Positions 10,764 to 20,229 of a stretch of DNA of 64,000 nt are shown here, one piece after another. Both the position numbers and the translations under genes were made by a program. Every line of letters starts with the position of its first letter. The stretch's first letter is position 1. The notes beneath the pieces were generated by a model that searched no databases, was not told where the DNA came from, and was given only the letters and a program-made list of their open reading frames with translations. The DNA is from Megamerina dolium (taxonomy: Eukaryota; Arthropoda; Insecta; Diptera; Megamerinidae). The stretch is taken from assembly GCA_963854835.1 (NCBI GenBank), contig OY978525.1, forward strand, positions 21,174,309-21,238,308, read 5' to 3'.

Positions 10764-11910
10764 CAAATATGAAATTATGGGTAACACAAATCGGGCTCTA
10801 CGGTTAGAAATTATTATGAACGACCCTTTATTTTGTTGTTGTTGTTGTTATGACAGCTGTCAATCATATTTAGTATACAGCAAGTCATTGTGCAAAGAAG
10901 ATTGCATTTTTTTAAAGTTAAAATTGTGTACCAAAAAATCTTCATTCCGGGATGTTTTATTGAATTTTTTTTTTTTGGAAAAATGCAGCTGAAGTGCATC
11001 GAATGCTTATCGAAGCTTATGGAGGTCATGCTCTTTCAAAAGCAACATGCACAAATTGGTTTCAACCTTTCGAAAAGGTTTGAAGACACCGAATTGCAAG
11101 GATTGTTGGACGTAGATGACACTTTAAGTCAACAACAAATTGCAGAAATGTTAAATGTTACACAAAGAATAATTTCAATCTATTTAAAAGCTATGGGAAA
11201 GATCCAGAAGAGTGGAAAACCGGTGCCACATGAATTGGCTGAGCGACAGATAGAAAACCGAAAAACAGTTGTGAAATTTTGCTTCAAAGACAAAAAGAAA
11301 GAGTTTTTGCATCGAATTGTGAGTGGTGATGAAAAGTGGATTTATTTTGAGAAAACGCAAAAAATCATGGGTTACACCAGCCCAACAATCAACATCGACC
11401 GAGGATGCTGTGTGTTTGGTGGGATCAGAAAGGTGTTGTGTACCATGAGCTTCTGAAACCTGGTGAAACTGTTAATACTGATCACTACCGGCAACAAATG
11501 ATGAATTTAAACCATACATTGATCGAAAAACGACCAGAAGACACGCATATATAGAGGAGAACCGGTTCAGGATACGATCAAATCGCATGGCTGGAATTTG
11601 TTACCCCACCCGTCATATTCACCAGACTTGTCTCCTTCCGATTACCACTTGTTTTCATCGATGGGTCACGCACTTAAAGCACTTCAAAATATCTGAAGAA
11701 CTGGAAAATTGCGTTTCTGAATGATTTTTATCAAAAGACGATCAATTTTTTTGGCGTGGTATTCACAAATTGCCTGAAAAGTGCTTTCTATACATGTTGT
11801 ATAGAAAGCAATGGCCAATACTTTGAATAAAATATTTTCATCTTTTTACTTTAAAAAAGCGTTTTATTTTCTTTAAAAAACGATAATTTCATATTTTCAT
11901 ACACCTGGTA
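10764..11910 (+). pseudogene. Mariner transposase pseudogene (DD34D type)
   Basis: From about 10983 the reading is a classic mariner, broken by frameshifts: AAEVHRMLIEAYGGHALSKA in one frame, then FEDTELQGLLDVDDTLSQQQ, EMLNVTQRIISIYLKAMGKI and HRIVSGDEKWIYFEKTQK in another, with the first catalytic Asp in SGDEKW. Downstream pieces read KPGETVNTDHYRQQMMNLNH and EKRPEDTH, then SPDLSPSDYHLFSSMGHALK. A stop (TAG) near 11552 and several shifts kill the frame, and the second catalytic Asp region is missing. A right-end ATAATTTCATATTTTCATAC block (from about 11882) is roughly inverted at 10764 (CAAATATGAAATTATGGG), which gives tentative ends. Confidence 0.85.
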
Positions 11911-12940
11911 ATTCACTCTTGAATTGCCCCATAATTATTCTTCTTTTGTGTATAAGGTCAATAACTAATAACACAGCTTTGGATGCTAAATATCCGCGAA
12001 TTCCTCGAATTCCTGTCAGCCTTGTTGCTGAAAATATCATGTTTAAATGTGAAACTTCGAAAAGTCTGATACAACTGGCTGCTAAATAAAACCATACCTA
12101 TGAATCGGTTTGAATATTTGTATAGAGCCGTTTGATAGATGGCAATACACGACTATAATATTAACTTTCCTCGTCTAGTACGGGTAATATTTTATCTACC
12201 CTCATACATTTATATTCTCTGTCTATTTATAATTAGTGCTCTTCATCTCTTAAATGATTTCCTTGATTAATTCCATGGTTTAGCTTTCATCTACTTTGGA
12301 CATAAGCATATTATATAAAACGATGGATAAATTTACTTGGCACGGGACGACCTGGTATATAATTAGTTGATAACGATAATTAATTATTAAACGAAAATAC
12401 ATTAAAATGAATTACATCAAACTTTATTGAATATCCAAAACGATAGAGAGACAAGGAACGACATTTGTAGAACATTGCCAGATGAATATAAATAACGCAT
12501 ATATTTTAGAAGACCTGCATTTCAAGTATTAGTGACAACTAGTTGACATTAAAACACAACGCTCTTGCTAGAGCATTGCGAGGTGAATAAAAATAACACG
12601 CATATATTACAAGTAATGTTTAAAAGTTATTTTATAGTGTTTCTATTGGTATATATTTGAAAATAATGACGTTCCCAGAGAAATTACTACTTTACTTGTT
12701 ATGTGGCCATTACAACCGTAAATCGAATTAGGCCGCTGACAAGTTCTCCATTACTTGATCTTTCTCAAGTGCTAGCAATTAGTTAGAATAATTAATTTTT
12801 GAGCTTGTTTTATTTTATTTATTTGTTATTATTTTTTTGTTTTATACCTAAATTTCTCCTTTCAATTCAATTATTACGTACTTGAAAACATTATATTACA
12901 TGTACACTTAACAACTCATTCATCCACGATTTGTAATTTT
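11911..12940. other. Non-coding stretch with a degenerate ~105-bp duplication
   Basis: No gene is seen. A block with GAACATTGCCAGATGAATAT (about 12471) recurs degenerately near 12575 (AGAGCATTGCGAGGTGAATA). In both places it is followed by AAATAAC..GCATATATT. This suggests an old tandem duplication. Confidence 0.45.
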
Positions 12941-12951
12941 ACTTTATAATT

Positions 12952-14352
12952 AAAAAAAATAAATAAATAAATATGTGGCACTTAAAGCACCAAAGGGCTC
13001 TTTGGTTTAGCTTCTCTTCCATTACTGTTGTGCGAGTTAAATTTTGGAGAGTCTTAGAAGGGACACTGCATAACTCCTGTTGAGCAGTGGAAATTGGGAA
13101 GGATCTCTCCGCACCGTTTAGTACCGAACGGGGTTTCAGACAAGGTGATTCGTTATCGTGCGACTTCTTCAATCTTATTATGGAGAAGATAATACGAGCT
13201 GCTGATCTAAGACATAATGGTACTATCTTCAACAAAAGTGTCATGCTGTTAGCGTATGCCGACGATATTGATATAATCGGCATGAACACGCGAGCAGTCA
13301 GGGCAGCATTCTCAGAGTTAGAAAGAGAGTCGCGTCGAATCGGTCTTACTGTGAACGAGGGCAAGACGAAGTATCTAGTGTCAACAAACAAAGAGACCCG
13401 GCGTCTTGAACAGCACTGTTGACAACTACGCTTTTGAAGTAGTAAGGAACTTTGTCTATCTTGGAACCAGCATTAACAGCAGTAATGACGTCAGCCTGGA
13501 GATATTGCGAAGGATCACTCTTGCAAACAGGTGCTACTTAGGGCTAAGTAAGCAATTGAGAAGTCGGGCCCTCTCTCGAAGAACGAAAACTACACTCTAC
13601 ACTCTACAAGTCTCTCATCATGTCTCTCCTAACATATAGCGCTGAAGCCTGGACAATTTCCACCTCGGATGAGCGAATGCTTGGAGTTTTCAAGAGAAAA
13701 GTCCTACGCAAGATCTTTGGACCTATTTACGTTGGCGGCGAGTACCAAATAAAGTACAACCATGAGCTGTACGAGCTGTATGCCGATATTAACATAGTAA
13801 AGCGCATCAAAATCCAGCAACTGCGCTGACTAGGTCATGTCGAGCGAATGGAAGAACACGCTCCAGCTAAGAAGCTGTTATATTCGGAACCCGCTGGAGG
13901 ACGACGCAAAAGAGGAAGACCTAACCTCCGGTGGAAAGACCAAGTACTGGAGAACCTGACGGCGCTTGGAATTTCTAACTAGCGCCAGCTAGCGAAGAAC
14001 AGAGATGGCTGGCGAAGCATGTTATTTTCGGCCTAAATCGATATTCGGTTGTTATGGCCACATAAGTAAATAAGTAAGTAAGTATTAGAAGGAACGTACT
14101 TATTTTAACCGGATCCAAACGGCAGAACTTTTTGCGACTTCACTTTTTCTGAGCTTTGTCACAGAATTCTTTTAGAAGCTTTTCCATGGCAAATTGTTGC
14201 AGCCGGAAGAATTGCCAATTGCTGGCCGACAGATGGGTACCATTCGAAAGAAAAATCTTTTCGATATTAATTTTATTATGCTTCAGCCGGGGATTGAACC
14301 CACAACCTACAGATCAGAAGATCAACACACTAACCACTGAGCTACGGCACCC
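12952..14352 (-). mobile_element. SINE copy split by a LINE insertion
   Basis: The SINE head (GGGTGCCGTAGCTCAGTGG on the minus strand) ends at 14352 and its A-rich/AAATAAATATGTGGCAC tail lies at 12952-12985. An identical 11-bp target duplication, ACTTTATAATT, flanks it at 12941-12951 and 14353-14363. The SINE is interrupted at 13064-14080 by a 5'-truncated LINE with its own duplication. Without the insert the SINE would be about 370 bp including the extra duplication copy, close to the other full copies. Confidence 0.9.
13064..14080 (+). pseudogene. 5'-truncated LINE, reverse transcriptase pseudogene
   Basis: This is the 3' third of the LINE also found at 36821-38731. It holds the RT segment from FRQGDSLSCDFFNLIMEKII through the YADD box (LLAYADDIDIIG) and the C-terminal part with a GHVERM motif. 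A deletion of a few bases near 13415 shifts the frame, and a duplicated ACTCTACA block near 13600 and a TGA at about 13827 also break it. The tail is GGCCACATAAGTAAATAAGT followed by further TAAG units. Target duplication AGTCTTAGAAGGGA (13050-13063) / AGTATTAGAAGGAA (14081-14094) shows it inserted into an existing SINE. Unlike the other copy it retains the 54-bp segment encoding a GRRKRGRPNLRW-like basic stretch. Confidence 0.92.
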
Positions 14353-14364
14353 ACTTTATAATTT

Positions 14365-15420
14365 TATACAGATTTTATCAACGCATATCAAAAAGAAATA
14401 ACACGATATTTAATTAAAGCATACACGAATACGATTACAGTAATATAACAGTGATGGCAACCATGACATAACCAATGTCATTTTAATGTCAATCATTGTC
14501 TGCAATCATAACTGTAGCATTTTGTAGCTTTTTGTGTCATTCAGTGTACTATACATGGTACTCATATGTACATATAATAATTGTTCCGTTTTCGCCCGCT
14601 TTTCCTCTTTTTGTTTTTTTGTGAGTCTTATACACATCTCTCATATACATTTTACAATGTTTTCCATTGTAATCAACGATATTGACCCTTTGATATTTCA
14701 TCATCATCATCATCATTGTAATAGTCGTTGCCGTAAATAAATATATTGTATATGTTGCTTTCGTTGTTGATGAATACTTGTTGTTGTCCGTATTGTAATT
14801 TATAACAACAGTAACAATAGCAGTAAAACTGTTGTTGGAAATAGTAACAGCAGCAGCAGAATTAACGACATGAGGAATTTTGTTTCATTTTGATATATGC
14901 GCTCGCAAAAAGCCCACAAAGTGTCAACTGTTAAGGAAATGTCTGATGGATAGTGTCAGTAATAGGGAAATTATGTAAATTGAATTATATAAAACAACGT
15001 GCGTTCACATATACATAAAACAAAATTTCAGTAATATATGTACACAGGTACATGAAAGGCATAAAATTGTTGTTTGCTTAAATACCTCAATATTAATGTT
15101 TATAGTATAATGCAGACAGTTACAATGATAGCGATGTTGATGTATATTTATCTCCTAACTTAAATACCCTTATACCTCCATAAATGTCAGAGATATAAAT
15201 GAACTTTATGTCGTGAAATTCTAAAACAGCAAGGGTTTTTTTTTTGTTCCTTTAGGAAATAGCAAAATAAGAATGAATATTGGCTTTGCTTGGTTTCAAA
15301 ATACGTAAGAATAAATAAAAAAAAAATTATATTTTCTTTCGCATAGAAAATATTGCAGTACTTTGATCAACAAAGAATCTAGCAGATTAAATAAACATCT
15401 TTACATGAATTTGGTATCGC
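14365..15420. other. Non-coding stretch with simple repeats
   Basis: This contains a (TCA)n microsatellite (14697-14716) and imperfect CAG/AAC/GTT triplets to about 14870. I saw no gene or transposon in it. Confidence 0.55.
14697..14716. repeat. (TCA)n microsatellite
   Basis: Six TCA units in an AT-rich background. In frame it would encode polyhistidine, but the surrounding 68-codon frame has no other gene-like feature. Confidence 0.9.
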
Positions 15421-15690
15421 TAAAATTTGACTCAGTCAGGTCTCATTTCACCCCCAACCTTCTTAGTGATGAATTTTCGTTGTAATACCCAAAATCAGCC
15501 TTGGAGAGATGAAAATTTAAAACTGTCTCACAATAAGTTTTCCTGCTGAACATTTTTTTGAACATTCGTATGCCCTATTATTATCGAGTGGCTATTTGTT
15601 TTTGCTATCCACCATTAAAATCGAGAAATAGCCCCATAATTGATAAAGTATCTCCCCAAGAGCGATGAACTGTATGACCAACCCGATTAG
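15420..15690 (-). repeat. Dispersed repeat family C, diverged fragment
   Basis: A segment with TCGAGAAATAGC, AGAGCGATGAACTGTATGAC and CCCGATTAGTTCTTC aligns by eye with 465-560 of the first family C copy in the same orientation. It is older and shorter, with no coding content. Confidence 0.45.
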
Positions 15691-17140
15691 TTCTTCAGCC
15701 ACATCATTACGCAGAAACATACTTACAGCCTATCTTCGTGATTTAAGGGGACTCTCTTGTAAATTTGATTTTTTTTTATTATGTAAGTTTTCGGACAATC
15801 TAACACCATGTAGAATAACAAAGCAGTCCAACTTATTATTAGAAGTCTAACTGGTTTCTGTGCAATTTGAACAATCACTTTCAGAATCAGGCTTCAAAAT
15901 TGTTTCTCTTCTAAGAGAGCACACAAAATATGTCCATAAATGGACATAAAAGTATTCTAAATCATGCTACTCCATCACTGAGTCCGCAAAAGTTTTGTTG
16001 GAAAAAGCTTGAGTGGATATTTTGCAAGGTATGTATGATTTACCTAAATCAATAACGCATACAGATTGGTCTCCTAGAGATAATTTGTGTATATTTTTTC
16101 TCATTCACTCTTTTTGATCTTAAAAAATCCCACAAGCTAAACAATTTCATGCAAATAATAACATCTTGATCAATATTTTAAAATGGTAAACACTAAATTT
16201 CAAAAAATTATCCAATAAACTGCAACACACCTTAAAAAAAAAAAAACAAACGCCTCAAACTATTTGTTCGCTCATACATCGTATAATTGTAACTTACCTC
16301 TAAATCGATTTTTAATTAGATTACAATTACCATTACGTACATATGCACATATATAGCCATAGGATTATATAGATACATTGTATGTATGCTCGTTCGTATA
16401 ATGTACTAACACTCTATATGTATGCTTCATACATGATATGTGTATGTGTTGTATGCATTCTATAAATCCTTTCGAATGTCCTCATTATTGCATGCTACAC
16501 AAAATCGTGCATATTTTGTACATAGCTTGCACAAATGAATGCATACATTAGGCTACTTAAATAAGACTGTAGTTTTCGCCTTTTTCGAATTTGCTATACT
16601 AATATTGTTATTGTTGTTATGATTCTTATATCTTTGTTATTACATTACACATTGCATTGAAAATAAAAATATAAATGATTTTTTTATTGTTCTTGTTTGT
16701 TATAAATTCACATTTCAGGTACCCTCTCTACATAGTTACACACTTATGTATAATCGATGAAATAAATCGACTTAAAAAAGTCGTTTTCACTTGCTAAAGA
16801 ATACTCCTTACGTGTGCATTTCCATTACAAGCATTATCACAACGATGATTGCTACGATTGCTATGTACGATATGAGTAGTTACCTACCAATATCAATGTA
16901 GCGTAGTTTAGGTGGGTAAATGTTTTGTTTTTTTTTTTTCACGGATGAATGATATAATTAAATTTGCAACAAAAAAGAAATGAAGAATAGAAGTTAATTA
17001 TATTCATAGTTTAGCTAACAATTTCTCTACTACCGTATTTTTCGGGCAAAGTTTGGCAAATTGCAAAAAAATAAATTAAAAAGCTTAACTACGATAATGC
17101 TGAAATTAAGGCACGCTATGACAAGAAGACAGTCATGTTC
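15691..17140. other. AT-rich non-coding stretch
   Basis: Nothing was recognised apart from TATGTA/CATATG simple sequence around 16330-16450 and A- or T-runs. The 61-codon frame at 15665 has no domain. Confidence 0.5.
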
Positions 17141-17149
17141 GAAAAAAAA

Positions 17150-17430
17150 AAAAAATATATACATATATATATACATTTGTATGAGAGGGATTCGTTAGTA
17201 AATATCATTTGAACCATGTTATAGCTTTATATTTTCTTGCGGGAGGTGAGGTTATGTTATTGTGTGTCATCTCTTTGAGATACTAAACAACAGCGGTAAA
17301 TGTGAAAATATACATATGAAGACATATTTTGCTACGAGAGGTAGGAGTCGTTTGTCATCTGATTTCGCTTACTAAATTTTATTGCAGAACATATTTGCGT
17401 AATCTTTCAACTCCTAAACGTTTGGTATTA
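17150..17430 (+). repeat. Family B repeat fragment
   Basis: Two units: TTTGTATGAGAGGGATTCG near 17175 and TTTGCTACGAGAGGTAGGAG near 17328, followed by CATCTGATTTCGC and CTTTCAACTCCT. The spacing of about 153 bp fits the family. Confidence 0.55.
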
Positions 17431-17884
17431 AAGTGTCATCAATAGATTTGCTTAAAGGTGTCATAAATGCAGCAGTTAATTCAACAATGTTTTTCTATAA
17501 ATTTAAGAAAATTGAAGAATTGCTTCGAAAACCCCATAAACTTAGAAATCGGTTGATCAAAATATTCCAAGAAAAATTCTAACAATTTACTTTAAAATGT
17601 TTAAGGCAAACATGGTCCTTAATTTGAACTCACTATAAGCAATTTTTATTTATGGATTTCTAAAGCACCGAATCATATAGATTTTTATTTTCGGAATCAA
17701 GTGTAAAATTCTTGTGGTTTTTAGTTTTTGAGACAAATAGTGTAATTAGCTCTAGATACTTTAAGGGATCTTGTACTAGATTCCTTTCAAGTTTTGTTAT
17801 GGGCTTTGAATTGTATAATTCGTTGCTTTTATTAGAAGAAAGATATTTCAGACGATTTTTTTATTGAAATTATTACTGTGAAAG
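17431..17884. other. AT-rich stretch, nothing recognised
   Basis: No open frame of note, repeat or RNA gene is visible between the family B fragment and the decayed SINE. Confidence 0.5.
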
Positions 17885-18023
17885 TCATTGGCAACTGCTT
17901 ACTGAAAGGTGGAGACTGTTTGGCATACAAATTGTTATCTTTCTGAAAGAAAATTATGTTGAATTGGGAATCGAATCGACAACTTGAAAATACGAGTATA
18001 CTATCAATGCACTAATCAACAAT
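17885..18023 (-). mobile_element. Heavily decayed SINE relic
   Basis: TTGGCAACTGCTTACTGAAAGGTGG, TCTTTCTGAAAGAAAA and GGGAATCGAATCGACAACTT, then ACTATCAATGCACTAATCAAC, align with the reverse of the SINE 5' half at roughly 70% by eye. No target duplication can be recognised. Confidence 0.5.
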
Positions 18024-18498
18024 TTTTGAAATTTTGATTAAAGCTTCGCTGTGGTTTCCTTATGATTACGTATCATGTTTTTTATATAAAGCAATGTTTA
18101 TCTAATAATTTTTCCACCTAGAACGTATTCTCCCTCCGTCTTTCTTACTCACTCTTTCTTCTATCTACATATTTCTTTTTATCATATTCCACTCCCCCTT
18201 TTTTCAACAATTCTACTACACCAATGACATCCTCATTGATACATATTCGTTGCATTTGCTGGGGGGAAAACCAAAAAGCCGTCGAAGGCAGACATGCTTT
18301 ATCGCATCGTAAACAATTTTCTAAGTACTTAATATTTTCAAGGATATTTCATGCAAAAGCATAGCAATAAGAATGAAATTACACTGCATACTACAAAATC
18401 CAACTACCACTACACTATGACGATAGTACGTTACAATGAAAATGTGACACTTAAGTCATATGGAAGTGTACGTATGCGAGCGTCGCAAATCTTAATTT
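18024..18498. other. Sequence flanking the jockey element
   Basis: There is no gene. A pyrimidine-rich stretch lies at 18120-18230. A 68-codon frame (18351-18557) crosses the insertion boundary of the retrotransposon and is therefore spurious. Confidence 0.5.
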
Positions 18499-18506
18499 AT
18501 TTAAAT

Positions 18507-18540
18507 TGTTTCGCGAAAGTCACCAATAAGAGTGGACGTG
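18507..18540 (+). promoter_or_regulatory. Probable internal promoter (initiator plus DPE) of the jockey element
   Basis: Jockey, F and Doc-type elements start with a ...TTCGCG sequence and carry a downstream promoter element (RGWCGTG) at +28. Here TTTCGCG lies at the element start. If 18507 is +1, GGACGTG occupies +28 to +34 (18534-18540). There is no TATA box, which fits an internal pol II promoter that is copied with the element. The assignment of +1 is inferred from this spacing. Confidence 0.6.
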
Positions 18541-18615
18541 TTTCTTTCGATTTTTAGAAAAAAAAAAAAAAAAAACAAATAAAATAATATAATTTGCAAA
18601 CATTTTGATTATAAT

Positions 18616-20229
18616 ATGAGTGTTCAACGCTCTCCTCTCCGGCAACGGCAATCGCCTGTTAATGTGTGTGTAAACAATAATTTGCAATCACCCGCGCAAA
18701 CCCCCCCGATAAGTGCATTATCAAATAAAACAGTTGATACACACTGCACAAGTGAAAGTAACAGTGCAAATCTTTTGCCTGCACATATTAAAAATTCATC
18801 AAATTTTGCAACAACAATAAATACAGACAAAAAAAATAATTTGTTCTATCGTGATATACTATCTCCCTCTATACCGTGGAGTGTACAATGTGCTTCTCCT
18901 GCTGTAACACCAACAGCTACAACATCAAAGCAATCAAATAACGGCACTTCTACTGAAGTGCATGACCCAGTAGTTAAAGCAACTAGTGCGATGACTAATA
19001 AAGAACCAGTTGCTATTCAAACTGGTATTGATCGCTATATTACTGTAGTAAAGCGAAAGAGAAGTCCGCAAAATTCAAAACAAATGAATTCAACAAAAAT
19101 TCAAAAGCAGAACACTGTCCCTATTAGTTCGGAAAATAGATACGCTCTGCTTTCAGGTGATGAAAGTGACGAAAATATTATCTCCAAGAAAAATTTCAAA
19201 CCCCCACCCATTTTCTTGAGAGAACGCAACTCAGATAAGTTGATTTCTAGAATTACAAGTCTTATAGGACCAAAGAATTTCCATGTTGTTCCTATTCGCA
19301 AAGGCCAAATTGAGGAAACAAAAGTGCAAATCTACAGCGAAACTCATTATCGCAAAGTAATATCGGAATTTGATGCTGTAAAAAAGAATTACTACACATA
19401 TCAGCTAAAAAGTAGTAAGGGCTTAATCGTTGTACTCAAAGGCGTCGAACCCAACGTTGATATTAACGAAATCAAACTTGCCCTCCAGGAAGAAGGGTTT
19501 CAAGCCAAAACAGTATTCAACATTCTCAACAAGAGCAATATACCTCAACCGTTATATCGTATTGAGCTTCAGCCTGAAACAAAACCCCTAAAAAAAGGTG
19601 AAGTACACCCCATATATAAAATTCGATATTTATTGCATCGCAAAATCACAATCGAAGAACCCCATAAGAGAACTGGACCTCCTCAGTGCAGCAACTGCCA
19701 AGAATATGGACATACTAAGACATATTGTACCCTGCCAGCTGTTTGTGTGATTTGTGGAGATCTCCATAAATCAAACATATGCCCAAAATCTAAAGGCGAT
19801 GCTAGCATAAAAAAATGCAGCAATTGTGGAGGTAATCACACCGCAAATTATAGAGGTTGCCCAGTATATACAACCCTAAAGCTAAATTTCTCCGCTAGCA
19901 ATCAACCTCTAAAACCAGTTGAGCAAACTCAGATAGCCAACTCAAGTAAGAGACAAAATATTGATGCAACACAATTCTTCTCTGCAATCCCAAACAAGAA
20001 TCAAACCAATTCATACGCTAGCGTGTTAAAACAAAACCCACACCAACAAAGCAATGTAAATAATGAGCAGAAACACTCACTGCCCACCCAACAGCCAAGT
20101 ACCCTTGAACATTTGCTTCAAACATTGATTCAGAATATGAACCAATTCATGAACTCAATGCAAACAATGATGCAAGAAATGATGAAAAATCAATCGATGT
20201 TACTCCAAACATTGCTATCCAGACCATGA
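18616..20229 (+). CDS. Jockey ORF1: gag-like nucleic-acid-binding protein, 537 aa
   Basis: This would be the RNA-binding, particle-forming partner of the retrotransposon. Residues 1-190 are low complexity (Ser/Thr/Asn/Gln-rich). Residues about 195-355 form the region that precedes the zinc knuckles in jockey gag proteins. Three CCHC knuckles follow at about 358-420: CSNCQEYGHTKTYC, CVICGDLHKSNIC and CSNCGGNHTANYRGC. The C-terminus has a Met/Gln-rich stretch (NQFMNSMQTMMQEMMKNQ) that may be a coiled coil. The length is close to that of known jockey ORF1 proteins (500-600 aa). The start is the first ATG after an A-rich leader. The stop overlaps the ORF2 start as ATGA, which suggests termination-reinitiation. 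Confidence 0.93.
   Translation: MSVQRSPLRQRQSPVNVCVNNNLQSPAQTPPISALSNKTVDTHCTSESNSANLLPAHIKNSSNFATTINTDKKNNLFYRDILSPSIPWSVQCASPAVTPTATTSKQSNNGTSTEVHDPVVKATSAMTNKEPVAIQTGIDRYITVVKRKRSPQNSKQMNSTKIQKQNTVPISSENRYALLSGDESDENIISKKNFKPPPIFLRERNSDKLISRITSLIGPKNFHVVPIRKGQIEETKVQIYSETHYRKVISEFDAVKKNYYTYQLKSSKGLIVVLKGVEPNVDINEIKLALQEEGFQAKTVFNILNKSNIPQPLYRIELQPETKPLKKGEVHPIYKIRYLLHRKITIEEPHKRTGPPQCSNCQEYGHTKTYCTLPAVCVICGDLHKSNICPKSKGDASIKKCSNCGGNHTANYRGCPVYTTLKLNFSASNQPLKPVEQTQIANSSKRQNIDATQFFSAIPNKNQTNSYASVLKQNPHQQSNVNNEQKHSLPTQQPSTLEHLLQTLIQNMNQFMNSMQTMMQEMMKNQSMLLQTLLSRP

Noticed and set aside
12939..13391. 150-codon minus-strand frame
   Set aside because: Antisense of the LINE pseudogene running into the SINE tail.
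18351..18557. 68-codon frame upstream of the jockey ORF1
   Set aside because: It crosses the element's 5' boundary and target duplication, so it cannot be an ancestral gene of either sequence.
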